Assembly: GCA_012035435.1 (NCBI GenBank)
Contig: JAAUPH010000009.1
Span: forward strand, 1-20,987
DNA from: Sphingopyxis sp.
GTDB lineage: Bacteria; Pseudomonadota; Alphaproteobacteria; Sphingomonadales; Sphingomonadaceae
DNA: 20,987 nucleotides
Direction: 5' to 3'
Shown here: piece after piece, positions 7,844 to 15,510 of the stretch
Layout of the letters: each line of letters starts with the position of its first letter
How positions within the stretch are numbered: position 1 is the first letter of the stretch
Notes under the pieces: generated by a model
What the model was told of the DNA's origin: nothing
What the model saw: the letters and a program-made list of their open reading frames with translations, nothing else
The model's database searches: none
Made by a program: the position numbers and the translations under genes

Positions 7844-8869
7844 ATGCAACATTTTCGTAACCAGGCGCTATGGGGCGCAGCAACCATGATCCTATCGGCA
7901 CTTTGCACACCGGCACTGGCGCACCACGTTTCCGTGTCAGGTCCGGCCAATGCTTCGGGCGCAATTACAACCATCAGCCCTGACACACCGCGCTTGGGCG
8001 ACCTGGTCTTGGCTGCAGACTTATACGTTGAGGATTATGACGCCTTTCCGGACGACCAACTCATTGAGTTTGCCGAAGACGATATTGAAGGCGTCCACAA
8101 CACCGACACGGCTTATATTTCAACATTGAGCGTGGAATATGGCCTGACGGACGGTGTCAGTTTCAGTGCATCGCTGCCTTTCGTTATTCGGACGGGGATT
8201 CGTGAGGCCGGGCATCACAGCGACGGTACCGGACATCCTGAAATTGAGCGGTTAGGAACGGCCGATGGCATTGGCGATCTGCAACTGGGAGCAAAGTTCG
8301 CGCTTCTGCGGCGTGATTCCGATGGGATTGGCGTCACCGTCCTGACGGGCATCAGCATTCCCACCGGTGCCACGCGGCAGCGAACTGGCGATGGTGAGCG
8401 GTTCGAAACGGAATTCCAGCCAGGTTCAGGGTCGTGGGACCCACGACTGGGTTTAGCGATAGGCAAAAATTTCGGGCCGGTTTCTGCGACGGCAAACGTG
8501 CTATACACGTTACGAACCGAAGGGTCCCAGAACACGAATCTCGGCGACCATTTGGGATTCAACGCCGGCCTCGCATGGCGTCTCGGCAAAGGAGCCCACA
8601 TCCACGATGACGGCAGCTTTGAACGGCACGAGGCACTCGACCTGATCGTCGAGGTCAATGGCGAGTGGGAAGAACGCGAACGCGTCGGCTCAGTGCGTGA
8701 CACTCACAGCGGCGGCACGCAGATTTTTGTGGCGCCGGGTGTTCGCTACAGCTCTTACAATGGCTGGTCGATCTATACCTCGGTCGGATTGCCGGTGCAC
8801 GAGGATCTGAATGGAATTCAGAACGAGACCAATGTACGTTTCAAAGTCGGGGTGGGCCTGAGTTTCTAA
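7844..8869 (+). CDS. Outer-membrane beta-barrel, MetA/phenol-degradation transporter type
   Basis: This 341-residue exported protein has a signal peptide (MQHFRNQALWGAATMILSALCTPALA, then HHVSVSG) and alternating amphipathic strands. It ends in phenylalanine (VGVGLSF), the hallmark of outer-membrane barrels. Motifs such as STLSVEYGLTDGVSFSASLPF, GIGDLQLGAKFALL and GISIPTGATRQR match the family named after the MetA pathway of phenol degradation, now generally called transporter-like. The substrate is unknown. Several His/Asp-rich stretches (EAGHHSDGTGH, GAHIHDDGSFERHE) suggest metal contact, in keeping with the cupredoxin upstream. The start at 7844 gives the signal peptide; the ribosome site (CAAGAGA) is modest. 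A strong hairpin follows at 8898-8930. Confidence 0.72.
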   Translation: MQHFRNQALWGAATMILSALCTPALAHHVSVSGPANASGAITTISPDTPRLGDLVLAADLYVEDYDAFPDDQLIEFAEDDIEGVHNTDTAYISTLSVEYGLTDGVSFSASLPFVIRTGIREAGHHSDGTGHPEIERLGTADGIGDLQLGAKFALLRRDSDGIGVTVLTGISIPTGATRQRTGDGERFETEFQPGSGSWDPRLGLAIGKNFGPVSATANVLYTLRTEGSQNTNLGDHLGFNAGLAWRLGKGAHIHDDGSFERHEALDLIVEVNGEWEERERVGSVRDTHSGGTQIFVAPGVRYSSYNGWSIYTSVGLPVHEDLNGIQNETNVRFKVGVGLSF

Positions 8870-8897
8870 TGCGTTACAGTCGAACTTCATCCACGTT

Positions 8898-8930
8898 GGG
8901 CAAAGGTGGCGTCGCGACCCACCTTTGCCC
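8898..8930. terminator. Strong 12-bp hairpin after the outer-membrane gene
   Basis: GGGCAAAGGTGG (8898-8909) pairs perfectly with CCACCTTTGCCC (8919-8930). The loop contains the self-complementary GTCGCGAC. It lies 29 bases after the outer-membrane stop and 35 bases before the araC-type start. A short T run occurs only at 8938-8941, so termination may be weak. It could also be an operator for the regulator downstream. Confidence 0.55.
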
Positions 8931-8964
8931 CGTAGCATTTTGAGCGGGAGCGGGAGCGGAAGAA

Positions 8965-9894
8965 ATGGATCTGTTGAGCGATATTCTGGACTCTCTGGCG
9001 CTGCAGGGGCAGTTCTACTTTCGAACATGCTTCAACAGCCCATGGGCCGTCGGCGTGCCGAATTACGCGTCCGCCATCCGCTTTCATTATGCCGTGCAGG
9101 GCGAGTGTTTTGTCCGCTGTGGCGATGGCGAGGCAGTCCATTTGCGACAGGGCGATCTAGTGTTGATCCCGGCTGGCGCGCCGCATGCAATTTCCGACAC
9201 GCCTGAAGCACGGCCCGTCGCACTGGAGACTGTCCTGCGCGATAGTGGATATGTCGGCAGCGGCACCCTGATCGTTGGTCAGGGATGCGAGCGGGCGGCG
9301 ACCCAGCTGATGTGTGGACATTTTACCTTTGCCGAAGGCAGCAATCACCCGCTGCTCCGATCGCTTCCGCCACTCATTCATCTTAGTGCCGGCATGCGCA
9401 GTGCGTCCTTTTGGCTTGACGAAGCGCTGCGGTTGATGGCGCGGCAAATGGCGGACGAAAATCCGGGCTCTCTGGCAGTCGTACGACGTATGTCCGAAAT
9501 CATTTTCATAGAGACAATCAGGGCGTGTTCGTCGCAATCTGCTCAGCTCAACGGGCTGATGGAGGCATTGGCCGATCCAAAGATTTCGCGCGCGATTCAG
9601 GCGATGCACCGCGATGTCGCGACGCACTGGACCGTGGATACACTCGCCAGTGAAGCTGCCATGTCGCGCAGCCGGTTCGCCGCCCGGTTCCAGGAGCTGG
9701 TCGGCTGCGGTCCGCTTACTTATCTTGCCGAGTGGCGCTTACAAAAAGCCTGCTCGTATCTGCGTGAAGGCCGACTTTCGGTACAGGAGGTGGCGGGACG
9801 AATCGGGTATCAGTCACCGGCGGCTTTCACACGCGCGTTTACGAATATGTTTGGCGAAACACCCACCGGATTCCGCAACCGACTAGCCGCATGA
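8965..9894 (+). CDS. AraC-family transcriptional regulator with cupin domain
   Basis: This 309-residue regulator has an N-terminal cupin-type effector domain (residues about 10-180: AIRFHYAVQGECFVRCGDGE, LRQGDLVLIPAGAPHAISD) and a C-terminal double helix-turn-helix (about 205-305: HWTVDTLASEAAMSRSRFAARF, LSVQEVAGRIGYQSPAAFTRAF, GETPTGFRNR). Regulators of this layout usually sit beside, and activate, genes for reductases or AhpD-like proteins in response to electrophiles or oxidants; the next gene is such a protein. The start at 8965 follows a purine-rich leader with the repeated word GCGGGA. The 116-base gap to the next gene is AT-rich (9895-10000) and probably holds that gene's promoter. The frame is intact. 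Confidence 0.9.
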   Translation: MDLLSDILDSLALQGQFYFRTCFNSPWAVGVPNYASAIRFHYAVQGECFVRCGDGEAVHLRQGDLVLIPAGAPHAISDTPEARPVALETVLRDSGYVGSGTLIVGQGCERAATQLMCGHFTFAEGSNHPLLRSLPPLIHLSAGMRSASFWLDEALRLMARQMADENPGSLAVVRRMSEIIFIETIRACSSQSAQLNGLMEALADPKISRAIQAMHRDVATHWTVDTLASEAAMSRSRFAARFQELVGCGPLTYLAEWRLQKACSYLREGRLSVQEVAGRIGYQSPAAFTRAFTNMFGETPTGFRNRLAA

Positions 9895-10010
9895 ATATGC
9901 ACATTGTCCCATTAAGTTTGCAATGAATCCGAATGTATTGCGCATATATTGTCTTATAGTCCCGTTTCATTCATCGCCTGTTTGTCGAAACTGCAAACAA
10001 GGAGACAGAC

Positions 10011-10552
10011 ATGCAACGAATTTCATCACTGCCCATCGACACGACAAACGAAGCAGTAGCACCGCTCTTCAGCGCCATTCGCACCAAAATGGGCGGTGTA
10101 CCCAACATCTTGCGAACAATGGCACAGTCGCCGGTCGCTCTCGAAGCCTATCTCGGTTTCAGTGGCGCCCTCAGCAACGGCCGCTTTACGGACGCGCAGC
10201 GCGAATTGATTGCCTTGCTGCGGCGGGAGAGAATAGCTGCGATTATTGCGCGTCGGCGCACACAGCGCTGGGCACGATGGCCGGACTGGATCAAGACGAA
10301 ATGCGCTTGATCATTGAGGGCGGCGATCTTCCTTCCAGTGCCGGTGCAATCGTCGCCATGGCGCGCAATATCGTCAAGCAGCGCGGCGTAATTAGTGATC
10401 ACCAAATTGCTGCATTCTATCAGGGTGGCTTCGACGAAGGCCAGCTCGTGGAACTCATCGCTGTGGTGACGATGAACATTTTCACCAATTACTTCAACCA
10501 TATTGCTGCAACCGAGATCGACTTCCCGGTTGTGTCGACCAAGGCCGCCTGA
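10011..10552 (+). CDS. AhpD/carboxymuconolactone decarboxylase-like peroxidase, frameshifted
   Basis: AhpD-like proteins reduce peroxides or act on related substrates through a CxxC pair. The start ATG 10011 has an excellent ribosome site (AAGGAG, 9999-10004). The first frame reads MQRISSLPIDTTNEAVAPLF to FTDAQRELIAL and then loses sense. The protein resumes one frame over as LAAAGENSCDYCASAHTALG to the stop at 10552, with the catalytic CDYC and following histidine. Restoring one G near 10212-10216 (GCCTTG|GCTGCG) gives about 180 residues, the normal size. The gene follows the AraC regulator and is probably its target. A short hairpin overlaps the stop codon. It is either a sequencing error or a recent inactivation, as all other family features are preserved. 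Confidence 0.83.
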
Positions 10553-10558
10553 GCGGCC
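10543..10558. terminator. Short GC hairpin over the peroxidase stop codon
   Basis: GGCCGC (10543-10548) pairs with GCGGCC (10553-10558), with the stop codon in the CTGA loop. There is no T run. It may reduce readthrough into the YHS gene 38 bases on, but the stem is short. Confidence 0.3.
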
Positions 10559-10596
10559 AACCTTCACACCTCAAACCTCATATCTGGAGAATACGC

Positions 10597-11079
10597 ATGA
10601 AGAAGCCGCTTTTGGCCGCGCTGGTCGCTGCCCAACTCGTATCGCTCGCCTCGCCCGCGCTAGCCGTCGAAGAGAACAATGTTTCCAATGGCCTGACCGC
10701 CGCCGGTGCGCCGCTCGGACTGCACGGTGTTGACCCCGTTGCGTTCGTCAACCTGAACAATCGCATCGAGGGAACGGCTAAGTTCACAGCCGTTCACGAC
10801 GGTGTCGCCTATTACTTCACCTCGCAGGAAAACCTCGAAGCGTTCCAAGCCAGCCCTGGTCGCTTCACGCCGCAAAACGGCGGTTATTGCACTTTCGGCG
10901 TGTCCGTTGGCAAGAAATTCGACGGCGATCCGCGTTACGCCGCCGTTGTCGGTGGAAAGCTCTATGTCTTTCTGAATGAAGATATTTTGAAGGCGTTTCA
11001 GAAAGATCAGCTCGGAACGATCCGCAAAGCGGAAACTAACTGGCAGCGCATTCGCAGCTCGGCGGCATCGTCACTCTGA
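10597..11079 (+). CDS. Exported YHS-domain protein
   Basis: This 160-residue protein has a signal peptide (MKKPLLAALVAAQLVSLASPALA) and a YHS-type domain: LHGVDPVAFV (42-51), GVAYYFTSQENLEAFQASPGRFTP, then GGYCTFGVSVGKKFDGDP around C98. YHS domains are small and linked to metal binding in copper transporters and in secreted proteins; the specific role here is unknown. It starts at ATG 10597 after a ribosome site (TGGAGA). It lies 44 bases after the peroxidase gene and is probably co-transcribed. A GC-rich gap of 100 bases with a candidate hairpin follows. Confidence 0.82.
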   Translation: MKKPLLAALVAAQLVSLASPALAVEENNVSNGLTAAGAPLGLHGVDPVAFVNLNNRIEGTAKFTAVHDGVAYYFTSQENLEAFQASPGRFTPQNGGYCTFGVSVGKKFDGDPRYAAVVGGKLYVFLNEDILKAFQKDQLGTIRKAETNWQRIRSSAASSL

Positions 11080-11117
11080 CATGCCCGCCCGGATGGCGGC
11101 GGCCTAAGGCCGGATCC

Positions 11118-11148
11118 CGACCCCCCTCCCTTCGGCGCATAGGGGTCG
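11118..11148. terminator. Candidate hairpin after the YHS gene
   Basis: CGACCCC (11118-11124) can pair with GGGGTCG (11142-11148) around a 17-base loop. A second, short palindrome CGGCCTAAGGCCG lies just upstream. No T tract follows, so termination is uncertain. Confidence 0.3.
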
Positions 11149-11179
11149 TCGCCATCCCCAACTTCAAAGGAGATTTTCG

Positions 11180-11569
11180 ATGAACATTCTTGATCATATC
11201 AGCCTTGGCGTTCCTTCAATCGCAAGAGCCCGCCAATTCTATGACGCCGCTATGGAGGCCCTCGGGCTGTCTTGCCTTGCCGCGAACGACGCATTTGCCG
11301 CCTATGGCAAGGATACGGTGCAGTTCCTGCTCATGGTTCCTGCCGACGGCGAAGCCTTCACGCAGGGCAACGGCACGCATGTTGCGTTCCGGGGCGATAC
11401 AACGGCCATAGTCGATCAGTTCCACGCCGTTGCGATGCAAAATGGTGGGGCATGTGCCGGCAAACCCGGACCGCGCCCCGACTATCCCGCGAGCGACGTC
11501 TATGCGGCCTTCGTTCGCGACCCCTTCGGGCACAAGCTCGAAGCGATCCACAATGGCTTTGCCGCGTAA
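11180..11569 (+). CDS. VOC (glyoxalase/bleomycin-resistance-fold) family protein
   Basis: This 129-residue cytoplasmic protein has the vicinal-oxygen-chelate fold pattern: MNILDHISLGVPSIARARQFYDAAMEALG at the start, GNGTHVAFRG in the middle and DVYAAFVRDPFGHKLEAI at the end. The likely metal-ligand positions are H6, H67 and E118. Members act as glyoxalases, dioxygenases or drug-binding and modifying proteins; the substrate cannot be read from sequence. The ribosome site AAAGGAG (11167-11173) is strong. It stands 12 bases before the MAPEG gene, so the two are probably an operon, and glutathione chemistry is a reasonable shared theme. Confidence 0.85.
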   Translation: MNILDHISLGVPSIARARQFYDAAMEALGLSCLAANDAFAAYGKDTVQFLLMVPADGEAFTQGNGTHVAFRGDTTAIVDQFHAVAMQNGGACAGKPGPRPDYPASDVYAAFVRDPFGHKLEAIHNGFAA

Positions 11570-11581
11570 GGGAGCAGAGAT

Positions 11582-11989
11582 ATGGAACAGGCCTATCACT
11601 TCCTTGCCCTGTCGGGTGTCTTCACCGTCTTGATGTGGGTTCCCTATATCGTGTCGCGCTTGTTCGTGTGGGGAATCGGGGATTTCCTCAAGAACTATCC
11701 CGAAGGTTATCCCGCACAGGAACCGACGCCGCCCTTGTGGGCGCAGAGGGCCAAGCGCGCCCACCTCAACATGGTCGAAACTCTGCCTGCCTTTGTGGCG
11801 GTAGTAGTGGCCGCGGGGATGCTTCCTGACCGGATCGACGCAGCTTTCGTCGGCCAATGCGCCATGGTTTTCTACTATGCGCGGGTGGTCCATTACATCG
11901 TTTATGCGCTTGGAGTGCCCTACCTTCGTACACCGACCTATCTGGTATCATGGGCAGCAATCCTTGCCATCGGAATCCAACTGGGCTGA
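11582..11989 (+). CDS. MAPEG-family membrane protein
   Basis: This 135-residue integral membrane protein fits the MAPEG family (membrane-associated proteins in eicosanoid and glutathione metabolism), many of which are glutathione S-transferases or peroxidases. Four hydrophobic helices are visible. The family motif region is AQRAKRAHLNMVETLPAFVAVVVAA (residues about 54-78), followed by FYYARVVHYIVYALGVPYLRT. The Glu/Asn in NMVETLPAF and the Arg in FYYAR are the conserved glutathione-site residues. The start ATG 11582 follows GGGAGCAG. Its place next to VOC and AhpD-like genes supports detoxification of electrophiles. Confidence 0.87.
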   Translation: MEQAYHFLALSGVFTVLMWVPYIVSRLFVWGIGDFLKNYPEGYPAQEPTPPLWAQRAKRAHLNMVETLPAFVAVVVAAGMLPDRIDAAFVGQCAMVFYYARVVHYIVYALGVPYLRTPTYLVSWAAILAIGIQLG

Positions 11990-12020
11990 TGCGTTGGCAT
12001 TCGGGAGAAGGCGCGAGACA

Positions 12021-12635
12021 ATGACGACAGATCGGAATGACAGCATATTGCTCAGCACAATAAGGAGCTGTTCGCAATGTCCGGATCTGCCGTTGGGTCC
12101 GCGCCCCATCCTGCAATGGCAGCCCGATGCACGGATCTTGATCGCCGGTCAGGCGCCGGGACGTGTCACTCACGAAAAAGGCGTTCCGTTCGACGATCCG
12201 TCAGGAGATCGGTTGCGCAGTTGGCTGGGGGTTGACCGCAACACGTTCTACGATCCGACCGTGTTCGCCATCGTGCCGATGGCATTTTGCTACCCCGGCA
12301 CAGGCCATTCGGGTGACCTGCCGCCACCGCCCGTCTGTGCCCGGCTATGGCGCAGTCAATTGCTCGAACCCATGCAAGGCCTCCAGCTGACAATCATCGT
12401 CGGTCAGTATGCCGCCGCCTGGCACTATCCCGATCACAAAGGCACGCTGACGGGACTTGTCTGTCGTTGGAGGAATTGCTTCCCCAAGGCGGTGGTCCTG
12501 CCACACCCAAGTCCCAGAAACCGAATGTGGTTGTCCCGCAATCCATGGTTCGAAGACAACCTGATACCGCAGCTAAGGGAACGCGTTGCCGAAATCATTG
12601 CGGCCATCCAGCCGCCTGCGGCCGGACCGCTGTAA
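12021..12635 (+). CDS. Uracil-DNA glycosylase family protein, Fe-S type
   Basis: This 204-residue protein has the family 4-like motifs GQAPG (43-47) and HPSPRN (162-167). Four cysteines, C17 and C20 (CSQC) then C90 and C106, are spaced CX2C and CX15C, as in [4Fe-4S] uracil-DNA glycosylases. Family 4 enzymes usually have GEAPG; Gln at the second position is a common variant whose activity on uracil is less certain. The ATG at 12021 is chosen over an upstream in-frame ATG (11877) because the latter lies inside the MAPEG gene, and the conserved Cys region begins soon after 12021. It is 31 bases after MAPEG and 38 bases before the amidohydrolase. Confidence 0.85.
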   Translation: MTTDRNDSILLSTIRSCSQCPDLPLGPRPILQWQPDARILIAGQAPGRVTHEKGVPFDDPSGDRLRSWLGVDRNTFYDPTVFAIVPMAFCYPGTGHSGDLPPPPVCARLWRSQLLEPMQGLQLTIIVGQYAAAWHYPDHKGTLTGLVCRWRNCFPKAVVLPHPSPRNRMWLSRNPWFEDNLIPQLRERVAEIIAAIQPPAAGPL

Positions 12636-12673
12636 CCAGAGGCGCATGTTGCTGGAATTGAAGAAAGGTAGTT

Positions 12674-14182
12674 ATGAAACGTCGGTTAAACTTTGCGATG
12701 GCGCTGATCAGCATATATGGCCTGTCCGATGCCATGGCCGCTGACCGCCAGGTGGCGATCGAAGCAAGCGAGGTAAACTGCGCCGCTCCGACCGTGCCGC
12801 TCCTCATCCGCAATGTCACGGCCATCGATTTTCGTGGGGAACGACCCACTATTTCGGAAAATGTGTCGGTGCTGGTAGCGGATGACCGGATTTCGCGAGT
12901 CTTTCGGCACGACGAACCTCTCCCTCAAATAGCAGGCAAGATAATCGACGGCACAGGTATTACGGTGATCCCCGGGCTGCACGACATGCACGTTCACATT
13001 TGGGATCAGACCGAGCTTGCTGCCAACCTGATGCATGGGGTCACGACTGTCCGGAACATGTCTGGAATGCCGTTTCACCTGCGGTTGAGCGAGCAGGTAG
13101 AAGCGGGTGAGGTTTGCGGATCACACCTTCTGACCAGCGGCCCGATCCTCAACAGCAAGGGTCCCGACAGCCAGATTTACCATCAGCTCGTCGAGACAGA
13201 GAAGGAAGCCCGTGGCGCCGTTCGTCAGCAATATGCGGTAGGGTTCCGACGCCTCAAGATCTATTCGAACCTTTCGGGTGCAGCCTATCACGGCGCGCGG
13301 GACGAGGCACACCAGTTGGGGATGATCGTGACGGGGCATGCCCCCGAGGGAGAGCGGCTTTTCGACGCCAAAGGTCAGCCGCAATTTACACTCGACTTCG
13401 GTGTGGCCGTGACAGACGGTTTCGAAACCATCGAGCACGTCGAAGCCATTGCTTGGCATGGACTTAAGGGCGCGGCCGATCATGCAAGAGCAAGGGTCCT
13501 GGCGCGCCGCATCGCTGCAGAGAAGGGCACCGTCACCCCCACTCTTGTTGCGCACCTCAACCTTGTCGAGGTGGCGCAATCGAGAGGAGCCTATGCTAAT
13601 CGCGGCGGTGTGGAAACTATGCCGCCGCTTGCGCAGCTAGTGGCCGGACCGTCGATTTCCCGATGGTCCCAGGCGCAAGCTCTGCCCGAGCGCAAGAAGC
13701 ACGAGTTTTTCATGGAGTTTACCCGGATTCTCGATGAAGAAGGTGTAAAACTGGTGGCCGGAAGCGATGCTGGCATATTCACCAATATCCCGGGCGAGTC
13801 GTTGCTCGACGAACTCGAACTTCTGGCGGACGCGCTTGCATCCCCCTCCAAGGCGATCAAGGCGGCAACCGCAACGCCTGCCGAAGTGCTCGGACGCAAG
13901 GATGAAACTGGATGTCTCGGCGAGGGGTGCGCGGCTGATCTTGTGCTCTATCGCTGCAACCCAATGATGGACATCAACTGCTTGCGGCGCCCGGAAGCGG
14001 TGATCATGCGCGGCAGGCTGTTCGATGCCGATCAACTGCGCGGTGAAAGGGGATTGCGCGCGCTCGCCGCGGATCACAACAACGAACGGACCTTCACCAA
14101 CGTACTCGACGGATTTGCGGCGCAGGGGAACCCGGTCACACCGCAACAACTGGGTGAAGCTATCAAGGGCAGTTTGCCGTGA
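12674..14182 (+). CDS. Exported metal-dependent amidohydrolase
   Basis: This 502-residue protein belongs to the amidohydrolase superfamily, closest in look to imidazolonepropionase/prolidase-like secreted members. A signal peptide (MKRRLNFAMALISIYGLSDAMAA) directs it to the periplasm. Metal ligands are visible in order: H106 and H108 (LHDMHVHIW), K195 (RRLKIYSNL), H222 (VTGHAPEG), H255 (ETIEHVEAI) and D365 (VAGSDAGIF), so a two-metal centre is complete. The substrate is unknown; a cyclic amide or peptide-like bond is likely for this group. The ribosome site AAAGG (12664-12668) is good. The stop TGA 14180-14182 overlaps the GTG start of the next gene, showing tight coupling with the peptidase. 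Confidence 0.9.
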   Translation: MKRRLNFAMALISIYGLSDAMAADRQVAIEASEVNCAAPTVPLLIRNVTAIDFRGERPTISENVSVLVADDRISRVFRHDEPLPQIAGKIIDGTGITVIPGLHDMHVHIWDQTELAANLMHGVTTVRNMSGMPFHLRLSEQVEAGEVCGSHLLTSGPILNSKGPDSQIYHQLVETEKEARGAVRQQYAVGFRRLKIYSNLSGAAYHGARDEAHQLGMIVTGHAPEGERLFDAKGQPQFTLDFGVAVTDGFETIEHVEAIAWHGLKGAADHARARVLARRIAAEKGTVTPTLVAHLNLVEVAQSRGAYANRGGVETMPPLAQLVAGPSISRWSQAQALPERKKHEFFMEFTRILDEEGVKLVAGSDAGIFTNIPGESLLDELELLADALASPSKAIKAATATPAEVLGRKDETGCLGEGCAADLVLYRCNPMMDINCLRRPEAVIMRGRLFDADQLRGERGLRALAADHNNERTFTNVLDGFAAQGNPVTPQQLGEAIKGSLP

Positions 14183-15492
14183 CTGCCTCGAACGATCTCT
14201 CCACGGGACGGCTTCGGAACGTGAGCTGTTGGGCGTCGGTTGCACTGTCGGCCGCGCTTGCCGTTGCGCCAGCAGCGGGATATGCAGAAATGCTACCGGA
14301 GGAATATACAATTGCGATCGATGCCGATGACCCGCTTCGACTTCGCGGCTCTCTACGGCTGGCAAATAGCGACACGATAGTCTGGCCTGCGCGTAAAGGG
14401 GATGTCGCGGCGTTCGACCACATGCGTTGTTCGGACGGACGGATGGCCAAGGCGCTGCAGTCTGGCTGGCAAATCCCGCAAGGGTGTCGGCAGATCGAAT
14501 GGGATGTCCGAATCGGCGAACTAAATCAGTCGCCAACCGATGCTACCTTGCCGCAGTCTGGGCATGATCCCCGATACGGCTTCTGGCTGATCTCCGAAGC
14601 GTCAGCCTTGATCCGGCGAAGCGACCAATCGGCCGAGATCGCGGTGCGAATTTGCGCGAGCGGTGCTTGCCGGGACAGCACGCCGTTGGTCCTGCCATCG
14701 GCGCATCAACCGCCGCTCTATGCGGCGATTGGAGAAGAACCTGTCCTTGTCGCTCGGCATGGTCCCGTGACGGTCAGGGTGCATGGCGCGCGGCCAGACG
14801 TGCCCGGCATTGACGCCTTTCCGGACGCGCTCGCCGACACGATGGCGCTCTGGGGACATGCGCTTGGCGCCCCGCCCGGCCCAGGTGCCACCTATGACTG
14901 GGTTTGGTTAACACCTGCAGCGAACCAACCACCCGGTTTCTACGCGAGCGCCGGGCTCGAGACATTCGTGAGCCAGTTGGTGGCGCCGGAAAACCCCGAG
15001 GATGGTACACCTTCCCGCTTGAGGGCGATCATCTGGGCCGGGGCTGCGCATGAGGCGTTTCACAGCGTGAGCGGGCGCCTGGCAGCCGATTGGCCCGCCT
15101 GGGTCAACGAAAGTCTCGCCAGCTACTTCGCGCTGGAAAGTGCAAAGCAGTGGCTTGACGCTGCCGATTTTGCTTGGATCGAGCGCCAGTTCGCGCTCCA
15201 TCCGGAAGCGCCGACCCTGCAAGAGGCACAACGCCGGTACGAGACGGGTGACGGCAGCCAGCGGCCGCACTTCTACGTGGTCGGCGTGCATTTCTGGCGC
15301 GCCGTTGCCGACTTTCTCGACGGCGCCGGTCCGGGGCAGGCGAGGCTTGCAGGGGTGATCCGGCGCAGCAACGGCTTCGCGCAGGTCGATCTGACCGATC
15401 CGGTCGCACTCATCCGGTCGATCGAGGCAAGCGGTCGCGGGAAGCTCCGCCGAGGCGCGCTGTCTGCTCGATGGGGGCAACTGCCCCGATAG
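14179..15492 (+). CDS. Exported HExxH metallopeptidase-like protein (gluzincin type)
   Basis: This 437-residue protein is not a family I can name. It starts at GTG 14179, overlapping the amidohydrolase stop (GTGA). A hydrophobic segment (residues 17-36, SCWASVALSAALAVAPAAGY) is the signal peptide. A zinc-peptidase motif is clear: H291-E292-x-x-H295 (AGAAHEAFHSV), followed 15 residues later by N310-E311 in PAWVNESLASYFALE. That matches the HExxH...NE layout of gluzincins such as M1 and M61, with slightly shorter spacing. Further downstream, YVVGVHFWRAVADFL resembles helices after the active site in that clan. The N-terminal 200 residues are beta-rich with paired cysteines (C84/C103, C159/C164), compatible with a periplasmic location. 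The substrate is unknown. Confidence 0.75.
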   Translation: MTASNDLSTGRLRNVSCWASVALSAALAVAPAAGYAEMLPEEYTIAIDADDPLRLRGSLRLANSDTIVWPARKGDVAAFDHMRCSDGRMAKALQSGWQIPQGCRQIEWDVRIGELNQSPTDATLPQSGHDPRYGFWLISEASALIRRSDQSAEIAVRICASGACRDSTPLVLPSAHQPPLYAAIGEEPVLVARHGPVTVRVHGARPDVPGIDAFPDALADTMALWGHALGAPPGPGATYDWVWLTPAANQPPGFYASAGLETFVSQLVAPENPEDGTPSRLRAIIWAGAAHEAFHSVSGRLAADWPAWVNESLASYFALESAKQWLDAADFAWIERQFALHPEAPTLQEAQRRYETGDGSQRPHFYVVGVHFWRAVADFLDGAGPGQARLAGVIRRSNGFAQVDLTDPVALIRSIEASGRGKLRRGALSARWGQLPR

Positions 15493-15510
15493 TCCGAAGG
15501 AGCATACGGA

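Noticed and set aside
9938..9965. A sigma-70 promoter before the AhpD-like gene (TTGCGC ... TATAGT)
   Set aside because: The region is AT-rich and a promoter is likely, but no pair of boxes has a 16-18 base spacer, so no exact site is given.
13637..14536. Minus-strand frame of 299 aa opposite the amidohydrolase
   Set aside because: No signal, no ribosome site and no recognisable domain; the + strand genes have full catalytic motifs and coupled starts.
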